Origin: Gallionella sp. | Lineage (GTDB): Bacteria > Pseudomonadota > Gammaproteobacteria > Burkholderiales > Gallionellaceae | Direction: 5' to 3' | NCBI GenBank assembly: GCA_024653675.1 | Contig: JANLIB010000275.1 | Coordinates: 1-33,433, forward strand | Length of the DNA: 33,433 nt | Shown: piece after piece, positions 26,497-33,433 of the stretch | Layout of the letters: each line of letters starts with the position of its first letter | Position numbering within the stretch: position 1 is the first letter of the stretch | Translations under genes and position numbers: made by a program | Notes under the pieces: generated by a model | Database searches by the model: none | What the model was told of the DNA's origin: nothing | Seen by the model: only the letters and a program-made list of their open reading frames with translations

Positions 26497-27128
26497 CGAC
26501 CGGCCTCTGCTGGGTTATCCATTTTTTCCTGAGCGTGTTTCTCCGGGAGCATCTTGACCAGGCGCAAGCGATCCGCTTTCCTGACCGCGATCTGTTCGGG
26601 CACCGCCTGCGATTTGGCATCCTTGCGGCGGCGCGAGGTCAAGGCAATCGCGGCCACCATCGCCACCAGCAGAATCACTGCGGCAATCTCAAACGGGTAA
26701 ACATATTCGGTATAAATCAAGCGCCCCAATTCCTTGGTATTGCTGTAATCGGCAGCATGCTTAATGGCCGTCTTGCCACCGGATATTCTGGAGGGACCCA
26801 ATACCCAAGTCATCTCGAATACCATCAAACCGGCCAGCACCGCACCGAATGGAAGCCAGCGCCAGAAACCTTCGCGCAGCCGCGCCGGATTGATGTCCAG
26901 CATCATCACCACAAACAGGAACAGCACCATCACCGCACCGACATATACCAGCACCAGCGTAATGGCGAGGAACTCCGCTTCCAGCAGCATCCAGATGCCT
27001 GCCATGCTGCAAAAAGCCAGCACCAGGAACAACACCGCATGCACCGGATTGCGCGAGGTGATTACACGCAATGCCGCAAACACCGTCAAGGCAGCAAACA
27101 GATAAAACACGATGGTTTCAAAATTCAT
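26493..27128 (-). CDS. nuoJ: NADH-quinone oxidoreductase subunit J
   Basis: NuoJ is a five-helix membrane subunit beside the E-channel of complex I. The 211-residue protein begins [17 protein letters not shown] and contains [13 protein letters not shown] and [18 protein letters not shown], both typical. The start at 27128 has AAGGG 7-8 bases upstream; the frame's earlier ATG at 27221 lies in repeat sequence and is not supported. It is coupled to nuoK by ATGA. The C-terminal ~50 residues are charged, as in other betaproteobacterial NuoJ. Confidence 0.96.
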   Translation of the reverse strand: MNFETIVFYLFAALTVFAALRVITSRNPVHAVLFLVLAFCSMAGIWMLLEAEFLAITLVLVYVGAVMVLFLFVVMMLDINPARLREGFWRWLPFGAVLAGLMVFEMTWVLGPSRISGGKTAIKHAADYSNTKELGRLIYTEYVYPFEIAAVILLVAMVAAIALTSRRRKDAKSQAVPEQIAVRKADRLRLVKMLPEKHAQEKMDNPAEAGR

Positions 27129-27138
27129 AAATTTACCC

Positions 27139-27246
27139 TTTTTGTAAGTGGTAAGTGGAGCGGTGCTGCGCACCTCAGTAGTGAGTGGAAAAAACCCAGC
27201 CCCTCGCTTCGCGCTCCCCACTTACTACTCACCACTTACTACTATC
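27139..27246. repeat. Inverted repeats between nuoI and nuoJ
   Basis: The spacer holds several GTAAGTGG/GTAGTGAGTGG units on the left and CCACTTACTAC units on the right (twice), able to form a long imperfect hairpin. The nuoI stop codon (TAG, 27244-27242) lies at its right edge. No gene is present. Confidence 0.6.
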
Positions 27247-27730
27247 TATACTTGGCGTCCGCTGCCCTGTCCTTCGCGATCTGCTCTTCATATTTGCCGC
27301 CCAATGCCAGCAACATCGGTTTGGTGTAATACAAGTCGCCGCGCTTTTCGCCGTGATATTCGAAAATGCGGGTCTCGACGATCGCGTCAACCGGGCAGGA
27401 TTCCTCGCAGAAGCCGCAGAAGATGCACTTGGTCAGGTCGATGTCATATCGCGTGGTGCGGCGCGTGCCGTCTTCGCGCTCGGCCACTTCGATCTTGATC
27501 GCCAGTGCCGGGCAAATTGCCTCACACAGCTTGCAGCCGATACAACGCTCTTCGCCGCTGGCATAACGGCGTTGCGCATGCAGGCCGCGAAAGCGGAAAC
27601 TCTGCGGAGTCTTTTCCTCAGGGTACTGCACAGTGATTTTGCGCGCAAAGAAATACCGCCCGGTCACAGCCATGCCCTTGATTAACTCAAAAAGCAGGAA
27701 AGTCTTGAAGAAATTTTTGATCATTTGCAT
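27242..27730 (-). CDS. nuoI: NADH-quinone oxidoreductase subunit I (2 x 4Fe-4S)
   Basis: NuoI carries clusters N6a and N6b and passes electrons toward the quinone site. The 162-residue protein (from ATG 27730, giving [11 protein letters not shown]) has two ferredoxin motifs, [12 protein letters not shown] and [12 protein letters not shown], and the conserved [23 protein letters not shown] at 27724 is an alternative with better spacing from GGGAAG. The frame's ATG at 27772 overlaps nuoH and is unlikely. It lies 11 bp after nuoH. Its length matches betaproteobacterial NuoI. Confidence 0.96.
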   Translation of the reverse strand: MQMIKNFFKTFLLFELIKGMAVTGRYFFARKITVQYPEEKTPQSFRFRGLHAQRRYASGEERCIGCKLCEAICPALAIKIEVAEREDGTRRTTRYDIDLTKCIFCGFCEESCPVDAIVETRIFEYHGEKRGDLYYTKPMLLALGGKYEEQIAKDRAADAKYR

Positions 27731-27741
27731 ATTCTTCCCAT

Positions 27742-28782
27742 CTACCAGACCCACAGCGGAGTCTGCATCCATACCGCAATCACCACCACCCAGATGATGG
27801 TGAGCGGGATGAACACTTTCCAGCCCAGGCGCATCAACTGGTCATAGCGATAACGCGGGAAGGTCGCGCGGAACCACAGGAACAGGAACAATATGAAGGA
27901 GACCTTGCCCAGCAGCCAGATGAAGCTGTCCGGCAGGAACGGCAACGGCGACAACCAGCCGCCCAGGAACATGATGGCGGTCAGGAAAGCGATCAGAATC
28001 ATGTTGGCGTATTCGGCCAGGAAAAACAGCGCGAACGCCATGCCGGAATATTCCACATGGAAACCCGCGACGATCTCGGATTCGCCTTCGGCCATATCGA
28101 ACGGCGCGCGGTTGGTTTCCGCCACGCCGGAAATCAGGTAGACCATGAACATGGGAAACAGCGGGATCAAGTTCCAGTTCAGGGCGCCCAGGCTGCCATG
28201 CTGGCCGCGCACGATCTCGCCCAGATTCATGCTTTGCGAGACCATCAGCACGCATACCAGCGCGAAACCCATCGCGATTTCATAGGACACGATCTGCGCC
28301 GCGGAACGCACCGCGCCGAGAAATGCGTATTTGGAATTGGATGCCCAGCCGGCGATGATGATGCCGTACACCCCCAGTGAGGTCATCGCCAGGATGTACA
28401 ACAGCCCTGCGTTGAGGTCGGCCAGCGCCATCCCTTCGCTGAACGGAACCGCCGCCCAGGCTGCCAGCGATGGGGCCAGCGCCATGATGGGCGCCAGAAC
28501 GAACAGGAACTTGCTGGAGCCGGCCGGAATGACGATTTCCTTGAACAGCAATTTCACGCCGTCGGCGACCGGTTGCAGCAAGCCGAAATATCCGACGCGA
28601 TTCGGGCCGATGCGGATCTGCATGTAGCCGATGACCTTGCGCTCGGCCAGCGTCAGATAGGCGACCGCGCCCATGATCGGCAATACGATCGCCATGATCT
28701 TGACCAGAGTCCAGACCGGCAGCCATGCGGGACCAAGCAGGTCCTGGCCGGCGTGTTGTATCGCCTGCAACAATTCCATCAT
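27742..28782 (-). CDS. nuoH: NADH-quinone oxidoreductase subunit H
   Basis: NuoH is the eight-helix membrane subunit that forms the quinone-binding entry with NuoB and NuoD. The 346-residue protein has family segments [53 protein letters not shown] and [17 protein letters not shown]. The ATG at 28782 overlaps the nuoG stop (ATGA); the next codon is also ATG. The partner subunits NuoA, B, C and D are not encoded in this window. Confidence 0.98.
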   Translation of the reverse strand: MMELLQAIQHAGQDLLGPAWLPVWTLVKIMAIVLPIMGAVAYLTLAERKVIGYMQIRIGPNRVGYFGLLQPVADGVKLLFKEIVIPAGSSKFLFVLAPIMALAPSLAAWAAVPFSEGMALADLNAGLLYILAMTSLGVYGIIIAGWASNSKYAFLGAVRSAAQIVSYEIAMGFALVCVLMVSQSMNLGEIVRGQHGSLGALNWNLIPLFPMFMVYLISGVAETNRAPFDMAEGESEIVAGFHVEYSGMAFALFFLAEYANMILIAFLTAIMFLGGWLSPLPFLPDSFIWLLGKVSFILFLFLWFRATFPRYRYDQLMRLGWKVFIPLTIIWVVVIAVWMQTPLWVW

Positions 28783-31199
28783 GTCCGATCTCCGTTTACC
28801 GGTTCAACAATGATCGTACCAAACATTGCACCCAGTCCGGCCGTGGCGTGATGTCCCGCCGCCACACGCGCAGTACCGGCCGGCATGGTGTCGTTCGCTT
28901 GCGCCACCAGCCGCACAGTTGCCTTGCCCTGAGTCACTTTAACGGTGTCTCCGGGTTTCACGCCCAGTTTTTGCATCTCGCTGCTGTGCATCACCACGCA
29001 CGGAGTTGCAGCGTCGCACGTCTTTTGCAGCGCGGCAGCGCGACGCACCACGGCATCGGCGGAATAGATCGGCACATCGGCAACGCGCTGAAATCCCCCG
29101 CTCACTTCGTTCGCCGCCCCCTTTTGCAAAGGGGGCACAGGATGCCCCCCCCTTTGAAAAAGGGGGGCTGGGGGGGATTGCAGCGCAACACCAGAAATAC
29201 GGTTGTTCAATTTGTCCGCAACCTTCACGCCGGACAGCATTTCATCGCGCACCGCTTCACTGGAGTCGAAATCAAAACCGGCTACGTCGAGCAGATTACC
29301 CAGCACGCGCAGCACTTTCCAGGCCGGGCGGGCTTCACCCAGCGGCTTGACCGCGCCCCTGAAACTTTGCGCACGGCCTTCGGTGTTCATGAACGTGCCC
29401 GAGGTTTCAGTGAAGGGCGCGATGGGCAACAACACATCGGCGTAATCGGTCGCATGGTGTTTATAGGCCGACAAGGCCACCACCATATCGGCGGCATTCA
29501 TCGCGGCCATCGCCAGTTGCGGGTCATGCATATCGAGTTCCGGCTCGACATTCAGCAGGATGTATGCCTTGCGCGGCGATGCCAGCATCTGAGCGGCATT
29601 CATGCCCGTGGCACCGGGCACGGCTCCGGCCAGATAGCCGCCGGCGCTGTTCGCCGCCTCGCCGAGGAAACCGAACTTCGCCCCGCACAATCCGGCGATC
29701 TGCCCGGCCAGCAAAGAAATCTGTGAAGCCTGCGGATGTTGTTGCGCGAAATTGCCCAGCAATACTGCGGCACGTTCGCCGCTTGCCAGACTGTGCGCGA
29801 TGGCACGCGCTTGCGCGGAAGGTTGCACAGCTTCGACGGCCTTCTGCGCCTCAACGGAAAGTGCAGCCGATTTTTCAGCGGCGAGCGCTTTGAGGATTTG
29901 CGCCAGCGCGTTAGCCAGATCGCTCGGCGCAACGATGGACTTGTTTGCCACCGGCATCAGCAGATCGTCGTCAATCGAGTGAACAATATTGGCCTGGGCG
30001 CCCTTCTTGACAGCCTGGCGCACACGCTGAGCCAGCAGCGGATGGTCTTTGCGCAAAAAGCTGCCGACGATCAGGAAACGGTCGCGGGTGTTGATGTCGG
30101 CGACCGGCATGCCCAGCCAGGGAGCGCCGTCTTGTTTGCCGTCCGCACTGAAGTCCGACTGGCGCAAACGATAATCGATATTGTTACTGCCCAAGCCGCG
30201 CATCAGTTTTTGCAGCAGATAGAGTTCTTCCAGCGTGCTGTGCGGCGTCGCCAGCGCGGCAATCTGCTCTGCGCCGCTTGCAGTCCTGATCTGGCGCAAG
30301 CCATTCGACACATACTCCAGCGCAACCTGCCATTCGACTTCGATCCACTTGCCGTCCTGCTTGATCATGGGTTTGGTCAGGCGTTCCGGCGCGTTCAGCC
30401 CTTCATAGCTGAACCTGTCCTTGTCGGATATCCAGCATTCGTTGACGGCTTCGTTCTCTGCCGGCGCCACCCGCAGCACCTTGTTGTCCCTCACCTGCAC
30501 GGACAGATTGGAGCCCAGGCCGTCGTGCGGGCTGACCGACTTGCGCCGCGACAATTCCCAGTTGCGCGCGGTGTAACGGTATGGCTTGCTGGTCAGCGCG
30601 CCCACCGGGCACAGATCGATCATGTTGCCGGACAGCTCGGAATCCACCGAGCTGTTCACAAAGCTCATGATCTCGGAATGCTCGCCGCGGAACGCCATGC
30701 CCAGTTCCATCATCCCGGCGATTTCCTGTCCGAAGCGCACGCAGCGCGTGCAGTGGATACAGCGGCTCATCTCTCCGGTGGAGATCAGCGGCCCGATGTC
30801 CTTGTGCATCACGCTGCGCTTGGGCTCCTGATAACGCGACTCGCAGCCGCCGTAACCCATCGCAATATCCTGCAACTGGCACTCGCCTCCCTGGTCGCAT
30901 ATCGGGCAATCCAGCGGATGGTTGATCAACAGGAACTCCATCACCCCTTTTTGCGCCTTGACCGCTATCTCGGAATGCGTGCGCACCTTCATGCCCTCCG
31001 CAACCGGAGTGGCGCAGGCCGGCAGCGGCTTGGGCGCCTTCTCGACCTCGACCAGGCACATCCGGCAACTGGCCGCGATGGACAATTTTTTGTGGTAGCA
31101 GAAATGCGGAATATAGACGCCCAGCTTATTCGCCGCATCCATCACCGTGGAACCGTGCTCGGTTTCAACTGCTTTGCCGTCAATTTCCAGATTAATCAT
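28779..31199 (-). CDS. nuoG: NADH-quinone oxidoreductase subunit G, with in-frame repeat insert
   Basis: NuoG is the large peripheral-arm subunit. The 806-residue protein has an N-terminal 2Fe-2S domain (C34, C45, C48, C62), the His/Cys N5 motif (H94, C98, C101, C107), the N4 4Fe-4S motif in CIHCTRC, and a C-terminal molybdopterin-oxidoreductase-like domain. At about 674-706 it carries a low-complexity stretch ([20 protein letters not shown]) encoded by a hairpin repeat at 29092-29179, inside the C-terminal domain just before [18 protein letters not shown]. The length is roughly 30 residues above the family norm as I recall it. The start at 31199 gives MINLEIDGK. The frame is otherwise intact. 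Confidence 0.96.
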   Translation of the reverse strand: MINLEIDGKAVETEHGSTVMDAANKLGVYIPHFCYHKKLSIAASCRMCLVEVEKAPKPLPACATPVAEGMKVRTHSEIAVKAQKGVMEFLLINHPLDCPICDQGGECQLQDIAMGYGGCESRYQEPKRSVMHKDIGPLISTGEMSRCIHCTRCVRFGQEIAGMMELGMAFRGEHSEIMSFVNSSVDSELSGNMIDLCPVGALTSKPYRYTARNWELSRRKSVSPHDGLGSNLSVQVRDNKVLRVAPAENEAVNECWISDKDRFSYEGLNAPERLTKPMIKQDGKWIEVEWQVALEYVSNGLRQIRTASGAEQIAALATPHSTLEELYLLQKLMRGLGSNNIDYRLRQSDFSADGKQDGAPWLGMPVADINTRDRFLIVGSFLRKDHPLLAQRVRQAVKKGAQANIVHSIDDDLLMPVANKSIVAPSDLANALAQILKALAAEKSAALSVEAQKAVEAVQPSAQARAIAHSLASGERAAVLLGNFAQQHPQASQISLLAGQIAGLCGAKFGFLGEAANSAGGYLAGAVPGATGMNAAQMLASPRKAYILLNVEPELDMHDPQLAMAAMNAADMVVALSAYKHHATDYADVLLPIAPFTETSGTFMNTEGRAQSFRGAVKPLGEARPAWKVLRVLGNLLDVAGFDFDSSEAVRDEMLSGVKVADKLNNRISGVALQSPPAPLFQRGGHPVPPLQKGAANEVSGGFQRVADVPIYSADAVVRRAAALQKTCDAATPCVVMHSSEMQKLGVKPGDTVKVTQGKATVRLVAQANDTMPAGTARVAAGHHATAGLGAMFGTIIVEPVNGDRT
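29092..29179. mobile_element. Hairpin repeat inserted in nuoG
   Basis: The outer ends AATCCCCC (29092-29099) and GGGGGATT (29172-29179) form inverted repeats enclosing two hairpins: CCCCCTTTTGCAAAGGGGG, and CCCCCCTTTGAA followed by AAAGGGGGG. The hairpins match those in the composite repeats at 7205-7384 and 10315-10511, so one dispersed family is present both between genes and within nuoG. The reading frame passes through it without a stop. Confidence 0.85.
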
Positions 31200-31250
31200 T
31201 ACTCACCTGATCCGCCTTATTACATTTGCATTACAAACAACAATAACCCC

Positions 31251-31299
31251 GTAGGGTGCGTTTACGCACCAATTGGCAATGTGCGTAAACGCACCCTAC
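31251..31299. repeat. Palindrome between nuoF and nuoG
   Basis: GTAGGGTGCGTTTACGCAC (31251-31269) is the perfect reverse complement of GTGCGTAAACGCACCCTAC (31281-31299), with 19-bp arms and an 11-base loop. It splits the otherwise overlapping nuo genes and could form a strong mRNA hairpin. Confidence 0.85.
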
Positions 31300-31319
31300 A
31301 TTATTTCTCACCGGCCATG

Positions 31320-32600
31320 TCACACCAGGCAACGCTTGTGTTCGATGTGATATTCGAATTCGTCACGGAAATGCCTGAGCATGCCCTGCACCGGCCAGAC
31401 CGCGGCCTCGCCCAATGCGCAGATGGTCCGTCCGGCGATGTTCTCGCCCACGCTCAGCAACATGTCCAGATCATCCTTGCGCCCTTCGCCGTGCTCGATA
31501 CGATGCACGATGCGGTACAGCCAGCCGGTGCCTTCGCGGCACGGCGTGCATTGCCCGCAGGACTCCTCGTAATAGAAATAGGACAGGCGTTCCAGCGCGC
31601 GCACCATGCAGGTGGTGTCATCCATGATGATCACCGCGCCGGTTCCCAGCATCGAGCCGGCCTTGGAAATGGAATCGTAGTCCATGGTCAAACCCATCAT
31701 GATCTCGCCGGGCAACACCGGCATGGATGAGCCGCCGGGGATACAGGCTTTCAGCTTGCGCCCGCCGCGCATTCCCCCGGCCATTTCCAGCAGCTTGGTG
31801 AACGGCGTTCCCATCGGCACTTCGAAATTGCCCGGATTGTTCACATGGCCGGACACCGAAAACAGCTTGGTGCCGCCGTTGTTGGGCTTGCCCAATTCCA
31901 GGAATTTCTGCCCGCCATTCCTGATAATGTAGGGAATGCTGGCGAAGGTCTCGGTATTGTTGATGGTGGTCGGCTTGCCATACAGGCCGAAGCTGGCCGG
32001 GAACGGCGGCTTGAACCGCGGCTGGCCTTTCTTGCCTTCGATGGACTCCAGCAATGCGGTCTCTTCGCCGCAGATGTATGCGCCGTAACCCAGATGATTG
32101 TGCAGGTCGAAACTGAAGCCGCTGCCAAGTATGTCATTCCCCAGATAACCCGCCGCGCGCGCCAGTTCGCAGGCCTCTTCCATGCGCTCATATGCCTCGA
32201 AGATTTCGCCATGCACGTAGTTGTAGCCGGTCCTGACATTCATCGTATAAGCCGCGATGGCCATGCCCTCGATCAGCGAATGCGGGTTGTACCGCAATAT
32301 GTCGCGGTCTTTGCAGGTGCCCGGCTCGCCCTCGTCAGAATTGCAGACAAGGTACTTGTCGCCATCGTAGTTCTTTGGCATGAAACTCCACTTCAGCCCG
32401 GTCGGAAACCCCGCGCCGCCCCGCCCGCGCAACGCCGACAGCTTGACTTCGGCGATGATCGCTTCAGGCGGCATTTTTTCAGTCAGCACCTTGCGCAATG
32501 CCTGATAACCGCCCACCTTGAGGTAATTCTCCAGCGTCCATGGCTGGTCGAACTCCGAAGTAGTGAAAATGACCGGTCCGCTCATGCCAGTGTTATTCAT
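31320..32600 (-). CDS. nuoF: NADH-quinone oxidoreductase subunit F (NADH/FMN binding)
   Basis: NuoF binds NADH and FMN and holds 4Fe-4S cluster N3. The 426-residue protein has the FMN/NADH glycine-rich loop [15 protein letters not shown], the [15 protein letters not shown] segment, [19 protein letters not shown] and the cluster ligands [11 protein letters not shown] with TICALG. The ATG at 32600 overlaps the nuoE stop (ATGA) and gives [10 protein letters not shown]; the frame's ATG at 32657 lies inside nuoE. The presence of the NADH module shows this is a full NADH-linked complex I rather than the ferredoxin-type or F420-type. Confidence 0.98.
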   Translation of the reverse strand: MNNTGMSGPVIFTTSEFDQPWTLENYLKVGGYQALRKVLTEKMPPEAIIAEVKLSALRGRGGAGFPTGLKWSFMPKNYDGDKYLVCNSDEGEPGTCKDRDILRYNPHSLIEGMAIAAYTMNVRTGYNYVHGEIFEAYERMEEACELARAAGYLGNDILGSGFSFDLHNHLGYGAYICGEETALLESIEGKKGQPRFKPPFPASFGLYGKPTTINNTETFASIPYIIRNGGQKFLELGKPNNGGTKLFSVSGHVNNPGNFEVPMGTPFTKLLEMAGGMRGGRKLKACIPGGSSMPVLPGEIMMGLTMDYDSISKAGSMLGTGAVIIMDDTTCMVRALERLSYFYYEESCGQCTPCREGTGWLYRIVHRIEHGEGRKDDLDMLLSVGENIAGRTICALGEAAVWPVQGMLRHFRDEFEYHIEHKRCLV

Positions 32601-33076
32601 GATTGGTCCAGCTCCGCCAGAATTTGATCGATCTTTTCCGTGGTCAAACAGCCGCACAGCCTCTTGTTGTCAATGGAAAACAGCGGCGCATCCACACACG
32701 CCCCCATGCACTCCCCTTCGCGCAAACCGAATTTTCCGTCGGCTGTCACCCCGCCAAATCCGATGCCAAGCTTCGATTCCAGGTACGCAACTGTGTCGCT
32801 GGCACCGCCCAACTGGCAGGATATATTGGTGCACACCGTGATGGTGTGCTTGCCCATCGGCTTGAGGTTATACATGTGATAGAAACTCGCCACTTCGTAC
32901 ACCGCCATCTGCGGCATGCCCAGATATGTTGCTACATCGGCCATATCCTCGGTAGCGACCCAGCCCTTTTCATCCTGCACGAATCGCAAAGCGGCCATCA
33001 CCGCAGACTGCTTCTGGTCTGCCGGATATTTATTCAGCTCGCGGTTGATCCTGGCTTGTATCTGTTCGGATAACAT
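32597..33076 (-). CDS. nuoE: NADH-quinone oxidoreductase subunit E (2Fe-2S)
   Basis: NuoE carries the 2Fe-2S cluster N1a next to NuoF. The 159-residue protein has all four ligands: C82 and C87 ([11 protein letters not shown]), C123 and C127 (GECMGAC). The N-terminal helical part contains [13 protein letters not shown]. The start is ATG at 33076. It is the first nuo gene here: the upstream neighbour is not nuoD but a 110-bp repeat-like spacer and an unrelated gene end, so nuoABCD must lie elsewhere or beyond the window. Confidence 0.97.
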   Translation of the reverse strand: MLSEQIQARINRELNKYPADQKQSAVMAALRFVQDEKGWVATEDMADVATYLGMPQMAVYEVASFYHMYNLKPMGKHTITVCTNISCQLGGASDTVAYLESKLGIGFGGVTADGKFGLREGECMGACVDAPLFSIDNKRLCGCLTTEKIDQILAELDQS

Positions 33077-33084
33077 TGTTTTAT

Positions 33085-33133
33085 GGATGCCTCAAAAAAT
33101 TCAAAGTTCGCCCAAATGCAAGGCGCGTAAATA
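33085..33133. repeat. Possible relic related to the 142-bp element
   Basis: GCCTCAAAAAATTCAAAG, then CAAATGCAAGGCGCGTAAA, resembles the left part of the element at 387-528 (CCTCTAAAAGTTCAAA, then CAAGGCGCGAAA) with diverged spacing. No right-hand TIR was found before 33187, so this is a tentative relationship. Confidence 0.35.
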
Positions 33134-33186
33134 AATACGGCAATCCCGCAGAATATCTATGAGACTTGCAGCCGCGCATTCTGCCA

Positions 33187-33433
33187 TCAATCGTCCTTGT
33201 CTTCACCCATACGCTTCGTCACATATTTGAGATCGAAGTCAAGTACCCGTGCGGCGAGTTTATCGATCAGAGCGCGTTCGGGCTTAGTTTTATCATTATC
33301 GCCCTTGTCATCGCTGTCATCTTCCTTATCCGCGTCCGGCTGTTCCTTTTTGATCAGATTTCGTATTTCCTGAATCTGTTGCCTGCCGACCTTGGGCTGG
33401 TTCAAGCGGTATGCGCTGATCGCGGCCTGGAAG
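33187..33433 (-). CDS. C-terminal part of an unidentified protein (runs off the window)
   Basis: A frame open at the window edge gives 81 residues ending in TGA at 33187. It starts within the sequence FQAAISAYRLNQPKVG and contains a strongly acidic/lysine-rich linker (DADKEDDSDDKGDNDKTK) between a helical segment (QQIQEIRNLIKKE) and a C-terminal helical segment (RALIDKLAARVLDFDLKYV). A TTG at 33405 could be a start, but the frame continues upstream, so this is more likely a larger protein's end. I recognise no family. It is not NuoD, so it interrupts the expected nuoD-nuoE adjacency. Confidence 0.6.
   Translation of the reverse strand, partial: FQAAISAYRLNQPKVGRQQIQEIRNLIKKEQPDADKEDDSDDKGDNDKTKPERALIDKLAARVLDFDLKYVTKRMGEDKDD

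Noticed and set aside
29736-31730. 664-codon plus-strand open frame opposite nuoG and nuoF
   Set aside because: It is antisense to well-supported genes, has no recognisable domains, and crosses the intergenic palindrome; GC-rich codon bias explains it.

Overview
The window reads as chromosome of a betaproteobacterium, most likely of the Nitrosomonadales/Gallionellaceae type (iron- or sulfur-oxidiser relatives). This rests on the gene orders hemA-prfA-prmC, pyrG-kdsA-eno-ftsB and nuoE-F-G-H-I-J-K...N, on the protein style of the Nuo subunits, and on a pyrophosphate-dependent phosphofructokinase beside a pyrophosphatase. The taxonomic call is an inference from memory of these families. No rRNA, tRNA or CRISPR array was found.

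Layout. 1-530: a broken RelE/ParE-type toxin gene between two inverted copies of a small non-autonomous element (one has terminal inverted repeats and a 4-bp target duplication). 517-4151 (minus): prmC, prfA, hemA. 4426-6276: divergent pfp and ppa, then folD (plus). 7200-10511: a small accessory island holding an MntA/HepT toxin-antitoxin pair, a diverged duplicate of the folD 3' end, a cluster of integron-type cassettes without an integrase (three attC-like sites, two orphan ORFs) and a short cation-diffusion-facilitator gene. It is bracketed by ~180-197 bp inverted copies of a composite hairpin repeat. 10521-15084 (minus): ftsB, eno, kdsA, pyrG. 15188-18804 (minus): a di-heme cytochrome c peroxidase translationally coupled to a DAHL-PAS-GGDEF-EAL c-di-GMP protein. 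19482-33076 (minus): a respiratory complex I operon that starts at nuoE. 33187-33433: the C-terminal end of an unidentified gene.

The most striking system is the complex I locus. The slot normally holding nuoL (between nuoK and nuoM) instead holds three genes: an MrpD-like antiporter subunit, an 83-residue two-helix membrane protein, and a second Mrp-type antiporter subunit that ends in a NuoL-like lateral helix with an apparently enlarged amphipathic stretch. With NuoM and NuoN this gives four antiporter-like pump subunits in one overlapping operon, resembling published 'extra pump' complex I variants but with no canonical NuoL. Such an enzyme would suit an organism that pushes electrons uphill to NAD+ (inference).

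The second theme is repeat invasion. Hairpin-rich elements sit in nearly every intergenic space. Two appear to have been inserted in frame inside essential genes: 183 bp (61 codons) in prmC and about 88 bp in nuoG. Others supply or overlap stop codons (prmC, kdsA, probably pyrG).
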